DNA from: Saccharopolyspora sp. SCSIO 74807
GTDB lineage: Bacteria > Actinomycetota > Actinomycetes > Mycobacteriales > Pseudonocardiaceae
Reading direction: 5' to 3'
DNA length: 64,000 nt
Assembly: GCF_037023755.1 (NCBI RefSeq)
Contig: NZ_CP146100.1
Coordinates: 5,983,501 to 6,047,500, forward strand
Part shown: positions 18,618-26,289 of the stretch, piece after piece
Layout of the letters: every line of letters begins with the position of its first letter
How positions within the stretch are numbered: position 1 is the stretch's first letter
Program-made: the position numbers and the translations under genes
Notes under the pieces: generated by a model
What the model saw: the letters and a program-made list of their open reading frames with translations, nothing else
What the model was told of the DNA's origin: nothing
The model's database searches: none

Positions 18618-18766
18618 GTCGAGTCATCCTGATCGTGCGCCGCCATCGCTCGTGCACCCGCTTCGTGCGGATCACCGGACCGGCCGGACGAGTTCGGCGC
18701 CAGCAGCAAGTCCCAGCCGGTCCGCAATCAGCCGGTCCCCGTAAGACTGCGAGGGAGTGCTCTCAC

Positions 18767-20131
18767 GTGACCGAGCAAGCAGACGTCGTAGTGGTCGGTG
18801 CCGGGATCGCCGGCCTGATCACCGCCCGCGAACTCGGCCGGAAAGGCCTGCGGGTCACCGTGCTCGAAGCCCGCGACCGCCTCGGCGGCCGCGTCTGGAC
18901 CGACCACCGGCTCGGCCGCGATCTGGAGATCGGCGGCACTTGGCTGCACTGGCTGCAGCCGCACGCGTGGTCCGAGGTCACCCGCTACGGCCTGGAGGTC
19001 ACCCGCGGGCCGCGTCCCGAGCAGGCCTACTGGCTGGCGGGCGACGAGGTCCGCACCGGCTCGCTGGACGGCTTCATGGAGCTGATCGACCCGGGGATGC
19101 GCGGGCTGCTGGACCAGACGATGCGCTGGATCCCGCGGCCGGATTCCCCGCTGTCCGCGGGGGAATTGGACTCCGTCGACGGTTTCAGCGTCCAGGACAA
19201 GCTCGACGAGCTGAACTTGCCGGTCGAGCAGTACCGCGCCAACGAAGCTGCCTGGGTGGGGCACTTCAACGCCCCGCTGCAAGACGGGGCGTTCACCAGC
19301 GCGCTGCGCTGGACCGCCGCGACGGGCGGTTCCTGGCACCTGATGCACGAGGCGTCGGCGGTGTTCCGGCTCGCGGCCGGTACCCGCCGGCTGGTCGAGT
19401 CGATCGCCGCCGACACCACCGCGGACATCCGCACTTCCACCGAAGTGCGCCGGATCGAGCACGACGCGCACGGCGCCGTGCTGACCACCGCCGCCGGAGA
19501 GCGGATCGACGCGCGCCGGGTGGTGCTGACGCTGCCGCAGAACATCCTCGGCGAACTCGACGTCTCGCCCGCGCTGAGCCGCGCGAAGCGCGCGGCGACC
19601 ACCGAGGGCACGGCGTCGAAGGGGGTGAAGGTCTGGATCCGCGTGCGCGGGCCGATCAAGCCGTTCTTCGCCTACTCATCGGCCGCGCACCCGCTTTCGG
19701 TCGTGCGCACCGAATTCCTCGGCGAGCACGACGCCGTGCTGGTGTCCTTCGGCGCCGACGCCGGCCGGATCTCCCCGCACGACATCGACGCCGTCCGCGC
19801 CGCGCTGCGCGTCTGGCGCGACGACCTGGAGGTCCTGGAAGTCACCGGACACGACTGGATGTCCGACCCGCATTCCCGGGAGACCTGGCTGATGCAGCAG
19901 CCCGGCCAGCTCACCCGGTACTTCGCCGAGCAGCAGCGCGCCGAAGGCGTCCTGCACTTCGCGAGCAGCGACGTCGCCAACGTGTGGGCCGGATTCATCG
20001 ACGGCGCCATCGAAAGCGGCACCCGCGTAGCGCGCGAAATCGACGCGAATTCTCTTAGAGAGGATTTGCGTAGCGGTGCCGGTAGCGGAACCTCAGCGGC
20101 TTCCTCGCTGCGGGATCGATTTCTGACGTAG
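18767..20131 (+). CDS. flavin-dependent amine oxidase
   Basis: A 454-residue flavin monoamine oxidase family protein. The FAD-binding Rossmann motif is VVVGAGIAGLITARELG near the N-terminus, followed by EARDRLGGRVWT and, near the C-terminus, ASSDVANVWAGFIDGAIESG, the family's final FAD contact. It oxidises an amine to an imine or aldehyde with release of peroxide and ammonia; the substrate is unknown. GTG 18767 follows GAGGGAG. After REIDAN the protein has an atypical tail of about 27 residues rich in Ser/Gly/Arg, translated from sequence that includes one arm of a repeat, so the 3' end may have been remodelled by that element. It heads a same-strand run with the flavin reductase and monooxygenase. 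Confidence 0.9.
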   Translation: MTEQADVVVVGAGIAGLITARELGRKGLRVTVLEARDRLGGRVWTDHRLGRDLEIGGTWLHWLQPHAWSEVTRYGLEVTRGPRPEQAYWLAGDEVRTGSLDGFMELIDPGMRGLLDQTMRWIPRPDSPLSAGELDSVDGFSVQDKLDELNLPVEQYRANEAAWVGHFNAPLQDGAFTSALRWTAATGGSWHLMHEASAVFRLAAGTRRLVESIAADTTADIRTSTEVRRIEHDAHGAVLTTAAGERIDARRVVLTLPQNILGELDVSPALSRAKRAATTEGTASKGVKVWIRVRGPIKPFFAYSSAAHPLSVVRTEFLGEHDAVLVSFGADAGRISPHDIDAVRAALRVWRDDLEVLEVTGHDWMSDPHSRETWLMQQPGQLTRYFAEQQRAEGVLHFASSDVANVWAGFIDGAIESGTRVAREIDANSLREDLRSGAGSGTSAASSLRDRFLT

Positions 20132-20176
20132 CACCCTACGCGGCGAAATCGCTGTCCTCGCGAGGAAGCCGCTGAG
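20092..20176. repeat. 17-bp perfect inverted repeat
   Basis: CTCAGCGGCTTCCTCGC at 20092-20108 is matched by its exact complement at 20160-20176, with 51 nt between. The left arm lies within the last codons of the amine oxidase and the right arm inside the dispersed element that follows. In RNA it would form a large stem-loop between the two genes. Confidence 0.8.
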
Positions 20177-20232
20177 AACCCGCGGCGGTGCCGGTTGCTT
20201 GCATGGTCGCTGCTCAGCGGCTTCGCCGCTGA
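20134..20232 (+). repeat. dispersed structured element, copy 1
   Basis: A 50-nt core (20134-20183), then 30 nt, then a hairpin TCAGCGGC-TTC-GCCGCTGA at 20214-20232. Copy 2 lies at 34805-34902 on the opposite strand with the same 50 + 30 + hairpin layout. By my count 40 of 50 core positions agree. Both copies sit between two genes read in the same direction as the element. Confidence 0.75.
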
Positions 20233-20299
20233 CAAGACAAAGACGAAAGATTGGCGAAACGATCTCTGGTTCCAGCAGCCTGGACTGGGAGGAACGCTC

Positions 20300-20803
20300 A
20301 TGACCTTGCCGTCTCCAACGATCGAGCCACGTCATTTCCGGGACGTCATGGGACATCTGCCCACCGGCGTCGTCGTCGTGGCCGGACGCGAACCCGCCAC
20401 CGGAAGTCCCGCCGGTCTCGTGGTCGGCACCTTCCAATCGCTGTCGCTGGATCCGCCGCTGGTCAGCTTCAGCGTCGCGACCACGTCGAGCAGCTGGCCG
20501 AAGATCCGCGCGGCCGGCTACTTCAGCGCCAGCGTGCTCGCCGACGGCCAGCACGACGTCTGCGGCGCGATGTCGAGCAAGCAGGGCGACAAGTTCGCCG
20601 CGGTGGACTGGCACGGATCCGCCGACGGCAACCCGCTGATCGCCGGGGCGCACGCCTGGATCGACTGCAGGACCGTGCAGGAGCTGGAAGGCGGCGACCA
20701 CGTGATCGTGCTCGCCGAAGTGCGCCGCCTGGACGCCGGTGGCGGCGAGCCGCTGGTGTTCCACCGCGGCCGGCTCGGCGGATACCGCGAGCTCCGAGTC
20801 TGA
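20300..20803 (+). CDS. NAD(P)H:flavin reductase (flavin reductase-like domain)
   Basis: A 167-residue flavin reductase of the HpaC/NtaB-like split-barrel type. RHFRDVMGHLPTGVVVVAG, then GTFQSLSLDPPLVSFSV and ASVLADGQHDV are the typical FMN-binding segments, and the C-terminal FHRGRLGGY is conserved. It supplies reduced FMN to a partner monooxygenase, here evidently the gene 138 bp downstream. ATG 20300 follows GGGAGGAA; the frame extends upstream into the repeat but that part is not protein-like. It is separated from the amine oxidase by the dispersed element. Confidence 0.92.
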   Translation: MTLPSPTIEPRHFRDVMGHLPTGVVVVAGREPATGSPAGLVVGTFQSLSLDPPLVSFSVATTSSSWPKIRAAGYFSASVLADGQHDVCGAMSSKQGDKFAAVDWHGSADGNPLIAGAHAWIDCRTVQELEGGDHVIVLAEVRRLDAGGGEPLVFHRGRLGGYRELRV

Positions 20804-20941
20804 TCACTGCGCTCGCCGATGGCGCCGCCAACATCGGCGCACCATCCACTGTGGACTTCGGGCCGCGGCCGCTCAGCGCGCGCGGCTGCCTCGCCGCACT
20901 AGACCACCTTTTCCCTTCACTTTCGGAAACAGGAGCAAACG

Positions 20942-22333
20942 ATGCCGTCTCGCCGCATCCGGCTGTTCGCCTTCGACTTCCAGGGCCCGGCACACCTCTC
21001 CGCGGGGCTGTGGCGGCACGACGACGACCAGGGCCACCGCTACGGCGACGTCCACTACTGGACGAAATACGCCGAGCTGCTGGAACAGGCCCGGTTCGAC
21101 GGGGTGTTCTTCGCCGACAACCTCGGCTACCACGACGTCTACCAGGGCAGCCCGGCAGGCGCGCTCGCCGACGGCGCGCAGCTGCCCGCCAACGACCCGT
21201 CCCTGGTCGTCTCGGCGATGGCCGCGGCCACCGAGCACCTCGGGTTCGGCCTGACCGGGTCCACCAGCTACGAGCACCCCTACGCGCTGGCCCGGAAGTT
21301 CAGCACCCTCGACCACCTCACCGACGGCCGCATCGGCTGGAACCTGGTGACCTCCTACGCCGGTAGCGCCGCGCGCAACCTCGGCAACGGGCAGCTGACC
21401 CCGCACGACGAGCGCTACGACGTGGCCGCCGAGCACCTCGAGGTCTGCTACAAGCTCTGGGAGAACTCCTGGGAGGACGGCGCCGTCGTCCGCGACAAGG
21501 ACCGCTGCACGTGGGCCGATCCGCAGCGCGTGCACGACATCGACCACCACGGCAAGTACTTCGACGTGCCCGGCTTCGCGCTCTGCGAACCCTCGCCGCA
21601 GCGCACCCCGGTGATCTTCCAGGCGGGCGGATCGTCGAAGGGCCGCGCGCTGGCCGCCGCGCACGCCGAGGGCGTGTTCGTCAACGCGCTGTCCAAGACC
21701 GCGCTCGAGCGGCAGGTCGAAGCGCTGCGCTCGCAGGCCGCCGAGGCCGGGCGGGATCCGGGATCGCTGCGGGTGCTGCAGATGCTCAACGTCGTCGTCG
21801 CCCCGACCGACGAGCAGGCGCACGCCAAGTACGAGCGGTACCGCAAGCTCGTGAGCTACTCCGGCGCGATGGCCCGCTACAGCGGCTGGACCGCGCTGGA
21901 CATGTCCCGGTTCGATCCGGACGTGCCGCTGCGGCACGTCAAGACCGACGCCGGGCAGACCATGGTCGACCTGTTCTCGCGGATGGACCCGGACAAGGAG
22001 TGGACCCCGCGCGACATCGCCGAATTCATCGGTATCGGCGGCAGCGGGCCCACCATCGTCGGCTCCCCGCAGACCGTGGCCGACGAGCTGATCAGCTGGG
22101 TCGAGCAGACCGGCATCGACGGCTTCAACCTCGGCCACGCGGTGAAGTACCAGGACATCGCCGATTTCGCCGAGCTCGTCGTGCCCGAGCTGCAGCGCCG
22201 CGAGGCGATGTGGACCGAGTACGAGGGCAAGACCCTGCGCGAAAAGCTGCACGGCCCCGGAACCGTGCGGCTGCGCGACGACCACCCAGGCAGCAAGCTC
22301 GCGCCCCGCCCGGCGGTCGCCGCCGGGCACTGA
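20942..22333 (+). CDS. FMNH2-dependent monooxygenase, NtaA/SnaA/DszA family
   Basis: A 463-residue bacterial-luciferase-fold monooxygenase. Typical features are the N-terminal FAFDFQGPAHLSAGLW, the residues HDVYQG, STSYEHPYALARKFSTLDHLTDGRIGWNLVTS, and GFNLGHAVKYQDIADF near the end. Relatives oxidise nitrilotriacetate, EDTA, dibenzothiophene sulfone, pristinamycin precursors or long-chain alkanes using FMNH2 and O2, so the substrate is not determined. The preceding flavin reductase is the natural FMNH2 source. ATG 20942 is supported by AGGAG about 10 nt upstream. A very strong stem-loop follows the stop. Confidence 0.93.
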   Translation: MPSRRIRLFAFDFQGPAHLSAGLWRHDDDQGHRYGDVHYWTKYAELLEQARFDGVFFADNLGYHDVYQGSPAGALADGAQLPANDPSLVVSAMAAATEHLGFGLTGSTSYEHPYALARKFSTLDHLTDGRIGWNLVTSYAGSAARNLGNGQLTPHDERYDVAAEHLEVCYKLWENSWEDGAVVRDKDRCTWADPQRVHDIDHHGKYFDVPGFALCEPSPQRTPVIFQAGGSSKGRALAAAHAEGVFVNALSKTALERQVEALRSQAAEAGRDPGSLRVLQMLNVVVAPTDEQAHAKYERYRKLVSYSGAMARYSGWTALDMSRFDPDVPLRHVKTDAGQTMVDLFSRMDPDKEWTPRDIAEFIGIGGSGPTIVGSPQTVADELISWVEQTGIDGFNLGHAVKYQDIADFAELVVPELQRREAMWTEYEGKTLREKLHGPGTVRLRDDHPGSKLAPRPAVAAGH

Positions 22334-22352
22334 TCGCGAGCGCTCACCGTTC

Positions 22353-22390
22353 CGGGAAGGTGGCGCCCGGCACCGGGCGCCACCTTCCCG
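22353..22390. terminator. bidirectional terminator hairpin
   Basis: A perfect 18-bp stem (arms 22353-22370 and 22373-22390, sequence CGGGAAGGTGGCGCCCGG and its complement) lies between the stop codons of the converging monooxygenase and MFS genes. It has no U-rich tail, as is common in high-GC actinobacteria, and should stop transcription from both sides. Confidence 0.85.
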
Positions 22391-22393
22391 CGG

Positions 22394-23719
22394 CTACTGC
22401 TGTTCCGTGGAGATCTCGCCCAGCGTGCGCCCGGTCGTTTCCGGAGCCAGCACCTGCGAGACCAGCGCACCGGCGACGCAGACCCCGGCGGCGATGAGCA
22501 TCGTCGCCGCGCCGCCGAGGTCCTGCATGGACCACGGGAACAGGAACGTGCCGATCGCCGCGCCGACGCGGCTGACCGCCGTCGCGAAGCCGGTTCCGAT
22601 CCCGCGGACTTCGGTCGGGAGCACTTCGCCCGGATACACGCCGGTGAGCGCGGTGCACATCGCATTGGCGAACGCGAAGACCAAGAAGCAGCCCAGCACG
22701 ATCGTCGGCGGCGCCGACGCCCACAGCGCGATGACCACCAGCACGACCGCGCACACCCACTGCTGCGGGATCGTCAGCTTGCGGCGCCCGATGCGCTCGA
22801 TGAGCAGGCACGAAACGACGACACCGGCCAGCGCGACACCGTTGACCCCGATGGCGCCGACCAGGCCGTCCTCGCCGAGACCGTACTGCTCCAGCACGCT
22901 GGCCGAGAACGTCGCGATGGCGAAGTACGGCGTCACGGTGCAGAACCAGAAGATCGAGATGAACGCCGTCGCGCGCCAGTGCTGCGCCGAGAACAGCATC
23001 CCGAACGTGCCGCGGCGCTGCTGCTCGGTGGTGATGTCGGAGCGATCCTCGATCCAGGTGTCGGCGATCTGCTCGGCTTCGGCGACGCGTCCCTTGTTCA
23101 TCAGCCAGCGCGGTGACTCCGGCAGGCCCAGCCTGCCGAAGAGCAAGATCACCGCGGGCACCGTGCTGGTGCCGAGCACGATCCGCCAGTCGGCGCCGAA
23201 CGAGGTCGTGAGCACCCAGCCCACGACGAAGGCCACGACGAACCCGACGTACCAGGCGACTTCGGCGAACGACAGGCACCGGCCGCGCAGCCGCGCGGGC
23301 GCGAACTCGGCCATCAGCGGCCAGCCGATGGAGTACTCCGCGCCGATCGCGACGCCCATCAGCAGCCGCACCACGAACAGCTGCCAGCTCGAGTCGACGA
23401 AGAACTGCAGCACCGAGCAGGCCACGAACATGGCCAGGTCGAGGGTGAACATCGGTTTGCGGCCGAACTTGTCCGCGAGCCAGCCGCCCAGCGGACCGCC
23501 CGCGAAGATGCCGATCAGCGCGGCCGCACCGATCAGCCCCTCGCCGTACACCGACATGTTCAGGTCGGTGGTGATCGCGCTGATCACGGTGCCGACGATG
23601 CCGAGGATGTAGCCGTCGATGAACATGCCGCCCGCTACGACGACGGTCAGCCGGATCAGGAACCGTCTCCTGTCCGGCTGGCTGCGCGCGGTGTCCGCGA
23701 CTGCGTTGGTTGTGGTCAC
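22394..23719 (-). CDS. MFS transporter of the sugar/aromatic-acid type
   Basis: A 441-residue twelve-helix major facilitator. Motif A appears as GWLADKFGRKPMF, a second copy as LLIERIGRRKLT, and the helix 6-7 loop carries LPESPRWLMNKGR; it ends with the TTGRTLGEI signature. It probably imports the substrate of the flavin cluster. GTG 23719 is chosen over an upstream ATG because GGGAAGGAA lies about 8 nt before it. It is divergent from an IclR regulator, with shared GTTCA-N5-TGAAC sites between them. Confidence 0.88.
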   Translation of the reverse strand: MTTTNAVADTARSQPDRRRFLIRLTVVVAGGMFIDGYILGIVGTVISAITTDLNMSVYGEGLIGAAALIGIFAGGPLGGWLADKFGRKPMFTLDLAMFVACSVLQFFVDSSWQLFVVRLLMGVAIGAEYSIGWPLMAEFAPARLRGRCLSFAEVAWYVGFVVAFVVGWVLTTSFGADWRIVLGTSTVPAVILLFGRLGLPESPRWLMNKGRVAEAEQIADTWIEDRSDITTEQQRRGTFGMLFSAQHWRATAFISIFWFCTVTPYFAIATFSASVLEQYGLGEDGLVGAIGVNGVALAGVVVSCLLIERIGRRKLTIPQQWVCAVVLVVIALWASAPPTIVLGCFLVFAFANAMCTALTGVYPGEVLPTEVRGIGTGFATAVSRVGAAIGTFLFPWSMQDLGGAATMLIAAGVCVAGALVSQVLAPETTGRTLGEISTEQQ

Positions 23720-23853
23720 CAGCTGGTTCCTTCCCTGGTGAAACGCCCGCGGGATGGCCGCGCCCCCTGTACCGGTCCCGGGCGGGAGATGCTTGTGCTG
23801 TGCCGTCACACGGTGCCGACCGCCCCGCGCCGGGAACTCAACCGGGTGTGAAA

Positions 23854-23868
23854 GTTCATCATGTGAAC
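23854..23868. promoter_or_regulatory. candidate IclR operator, MFS side
   Basis: GTTCA-N5-TGAAC, perfect 5-bp arms, about 135 bp upstream of the MFS start. It has the same arms and spacer as the ribBA site at 18450-18464. Confidence 0.65.
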
Positions 23869-24162
23869 AGAGCGACCGAGAAAGCGCCAGGGATCATGTA
23901 TCGACCTCAAGCGTTCAAACCTGCTTCGATGCATTGACTAGAGCCGATCGCCACGGCACGCTTGGCCCGTTTCCAAACAGAACGTTCACTAACTAAACCG
24001 CCATGTGGAGGTTCCGAAACAACCAGCGCCGCTGGACAGGACCGCGCGAGCGGAGCTGTGCCCGCTCGTGCACGAGCTGTGCACGCGGCCGAACCGACGT
24101 CGCCCCTACCTCGGCCGAACACCGCTTCGCGGCCGCCTCGGACCGGCGACGCGGGACATCGC

Positions 24163-24177
24163 GTCCACTTTGTGAAC
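24163..24177. promoter_or_regulatory. candidate IclR operator, autoregulatory
   Basis: GTCCA-N5-TGAAC, one base from the consensus, 71 bp upstream of the IclR start, a usual place for autoregulation. Confidence 0.55.
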
Positions 24178-24248
24178 GCCCCTGTTAAACTGTTCTGCGC
24201 ACCGGAGGTCCAGGGCTGCGGCCCGAACCAGCAGGAGGCGGGAACGCG

Positions 24249-25043
24249 ATGGGCGACGCGCCCGAGCCGACCGAGATGGCCAACAAGTCGGTGACCAAGG
24301 CCGTCAGCTTGCTCCGCGAACTGGCCGCCCAACCGCGCACCGGCGCCACCGCCACCACGCTCGCGAAAGCCGCGGGGCTGAGCAGGCCGACCGCTTTCCG
24401 GCTGCTCCACAGCCTGGAAAAGGGCGGGCTCGTCGACCGCGTGGACACCAACTACGTCCTCGGCTGGGAACTCGCCCGCCTCGGCCGCCGCGCCGACCCG
24501 TACGCCGGTCTCGTCGCGCACGCGCAGCCGCTGCTGCAGGAACTGGCGGACAACTTCAACGAGTCCGTGACGCTGTCGGTCCCCAACTCGCAGGACGGGC
24601 TCGACCTGGTCGCCGAGGCCGCGGGCTCGCACGTCGTCGGCGTGCTGGCCCGCAACCTGGTCGGCCAGCACTACCCCATGCACGCCAGCTCCACCGGCAA
24701 AGTACTGCTGGCCGAGAAGCCGATCGAGACGCTGCGCCGGACCATCCCCGACGAGCTCGAAGCGTTCACCGAGCACACCATCACCGACCGCGAAGCGCTG
24801 CTCAAGGAACTCGAGCAGGTCTACGAGCAGGGCTTCGCCATCATCGACAACGAGCTCGAGCCCGAGCTCCTGTCGGTGTCCAGCCCGATCCGGGACAGCG
24901 CGGGCACCCTGCTGGCGATCCTCACCCTCAACGGGCCGCGGAACCGCTTCGGCCGCGCACGCATCCCCGAGGCCCTGCAGCAGATGCAGAACACCGTCAG
25001 CGGCCTCACCCAGATGTTCTGGCGTGATTCGACGACCGCTTGA
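24249..25043 (+). CDS. IclR-family transcriptional regulator
   Basis: A 264-residue IclR protein: winged HTH at about residues 12-70 (TTLAKAAGLSRPTAFRLLHSL) and the IclR effector domain after it, with MHASSTGKVLLA and FAIIDNELEPELLSVSSPI. It binds DNA as a dimer or tetramer and responds to a small pathway intermediate. ATG 24249 is used; GCAGGAGGCGG precedes it. It is divergent from the MFS gene, and the inverted repeats upstream, repeated near ribBA and the amine oxidase, point to it as regulator of the whole block. Confidence 0.92.
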   Translation: MGDAPEPTEMANKSVTKAVSLLRELAAQPRTGATATTLAKAAGLSRPTAFRLLHSLEKGGLVDRVDTNYVLGWELARLGRRADPYAGLVAHAQPLLQELADNFNESVTLSVPNSQDGLDLVAEAAGSHVVGVLARNLVGQHYPMHASSTGKVLLAEKPIETLRRTIPDELEAFTEHTITDREALLKELEQVYEQGFAIIDNELEPELLSVSSPIRDSAGTLLAILTLNGPRNRFGRARIPEALQQMQNTVSGLTQMFWRDSTTA

Positions 25044-25099
25044 GCACCGGCGCGGAATTCGCTTGCGGGCATGATCCGGCGCGGTTGTACGGTCCGCGC

Positions 25100-25939
25100 A
25101 TGAGCGCCAGCACACCCGACCAGGTCGAGACCAACCGGCAGCACTGGGACGAGCGGGTCCCGATCAACGCCGCCAGTTCCTTCTACGACCTCGACGGGTT
25201 CCGCGCCGGAGACGAGGACATCGACCGGTTCCAGCTCGACGAACTCGGCGACGTCACCGGTCTCGACCTGGTTCACCTGCAGTGCCACATCGGTCTGGAC
25301 ACGCTGTCCTGGGCACGTCGCGGCGCTCGCGTGGCCGGCGTGGACTTCTCCGCACCGGCCACCGAGACCGCGACCGGTCTCGCGGTCGAACTCGGCCTCG
25401 GCCAACGCGCCCGATTCGTGGCCGCCGACGTCTACGACGCGGCCGACGCGCTGGGGATGAACGCGTTCGACGTCGTCTACACCGGCAACGGTGCGCTGAT
25501 GTGGCTGCCCGACATCGAGCGCTGGGCCCGCACCGCGGCCGACCTGCTGCGCCCGGGCGGGCGGCTCTACCTCGCCGAGTTCCACCCGCTGACCGACGTG
25601 CTCGACGACGAGCGCGGTACGACCGCCGCGCGCGACTACTTCGCCCGCGGCGCGCGCACCTACGACTCCCCCGGCTCGTACGCCGATTGGGAGGCCGAGA
25701 CGACGCACAACACCGCCACCGAGTGGCACCACACCCTCGGCGACGTCATCAGCGCCGTCGCCGGTGCCGGATTGCGGATCGAGTTCGTCCACGAACACGA
25801 CACGATCCCGTTCCAGCGCTACGCCGCGCTCGTCGCCGACGACGCCCGCTTCCGCTATCCCGGCGGATCGGCCCGCCTGCCGCTGATGTACTCGCTCGCC
25901 GCATCCGCCCCCGCGCAGCAGGGAACCCGCGGCCGGTGA
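25100..25939 (+). CDS. class I SAM-dependent methyltransferase
   Basis: A 279-residue methyltransferase. The AdoMet-binding motif I appears as LDLVHLQCHIGLDTLSWARRG, followed by an acidic strand end (VAGVDFS) and a later ARFVAADVYD. A motif YTGNGALMWLPDIERW fits the substrate side. It belongs to the UbiE/Methyltransf_11-25 type group; the acceptor is unknown. It starts with ATG 25100, 56 bp after the IclR stop and in the same direction, so it may be co-transcribed with the regulator, though a weak ribosome binding site leaves the start open. Confidence 0.85.
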   Translation: MSASTPDQVETNRQHWDERVPINAASSFYDLDGFRAGDEDIDRFQLDELGDVTGLDLVHLQCHIGLDTLSWARRGARVAGVDFSAPATETATGLAVELGLGQRARFVAADVYDAADALGMNAFDVVYTGNGALMWLPDIERWARTAADLLRPGGRLYLAEFHPLTDVLDDERGTTAARDYFARGARTYDSPGSYADWEAETTHNTATEWHHTLGDVISAVAGAGLRIEFVHEHDTIPFQRYAALVADDARFRYPGGSARLPLMYSLAASAPAQQGTRGR

Positions 25940-25949
25940 CCCGCTGCGG

Positions 25950-26177
25950 TCAGCCGCGGGCGGTGCCGCCCGGCGCGTCGCCTTCCGGTTCCTGGGGAAC
26001 CGCCTCGATGACCTCTTCCTTGTTGGCATAGCGGCCGGCGGGTAGCGCCCGGAGCGCGGTGACCGTTTCCGTGCCCGCCCCGCGGTCGGTCGCGAACTCG
26101 ATCAGCTGTTCATGCGTGGCGGGGAATTCGAGCCCTTGCAAGGCCTTGTCGATCCGGGCTTCGTCGCGTTTGGTCAT
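25950..26177 (-). CDS. DUF2795 protein
   Basis: A 75-residue protein of the DUF2795 family: KALQGLEFPATHEQLIEFA, then LRALPAGRYANKEEVIEAV, which is the hallmark end of the domain. Such proteins are small, cytoplasmic and common in actinobacteria; the function is not known. It converges on the methyltransferase with a 10-bp gap. ATG 26177 is preceded by GGAAGG. Confidence 0.88.
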   Translation of the reverse strand: MTKRDEARIDKALQGLEFPATHEQLIEFATDRGAGTETVTALRALPAGRYANKEEVIEAVPQEPEGDAPGGTARG

Positions 26178-26289
26178 GCTGCGCCTTCCCTCGCTCTCGC
26201 GTCCGTCTGCTCGGGCGTGCCGTCACCGGCGGACTACCCGATCGCCGCGATCGCTACCACTGCTGCGCCCTCCATCCCCGCGAAGGTGC

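Larger units (their letters stand above)
18358..18766. promoter_or_regulatory. divergent regulatory region of ribBA and amine oxidase, 409 bp
   Basis: This holds the promoters of both genes and several inverted repeats: GTTCA-N5-TGAAC at 18450-18464, GTTCG-N5-TGAAC at 18591-18605, an extra ACGTTCA at 18468-18474, and AACGAAC-T-GTTCGTT at 18603-18617. The same core motif recurs in front of the IclR regulator and its divergent transporter. Confidence 0.7.
23720..24248. promoter_or_regulatory. divergent regulatory region of MFS and IclR genes, 529 bp
   Basis: It contains three copies of the cluster motif: GTTCA-TCATG-TGAAC at 23854-23868, GTTCA-CTAAC-TAAAC at 23984-23998 (one change, overlapping the palindrome GAACGTTC at 23980-23987), and GTCCA-CTTTG-TGAAC at 24163-24177 (one change). 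No gene is convincing within it. Confidence 0.7.

Noticed and set aside
9694-20855. Recurring palindrome TCCACTGTGGA (9694-9704, 20845-20855) and similar words elsewhere
   Set aside because: Short and scattered in coding and non-coding DNA; cannot be separated from sequence bias without counting over the genome.
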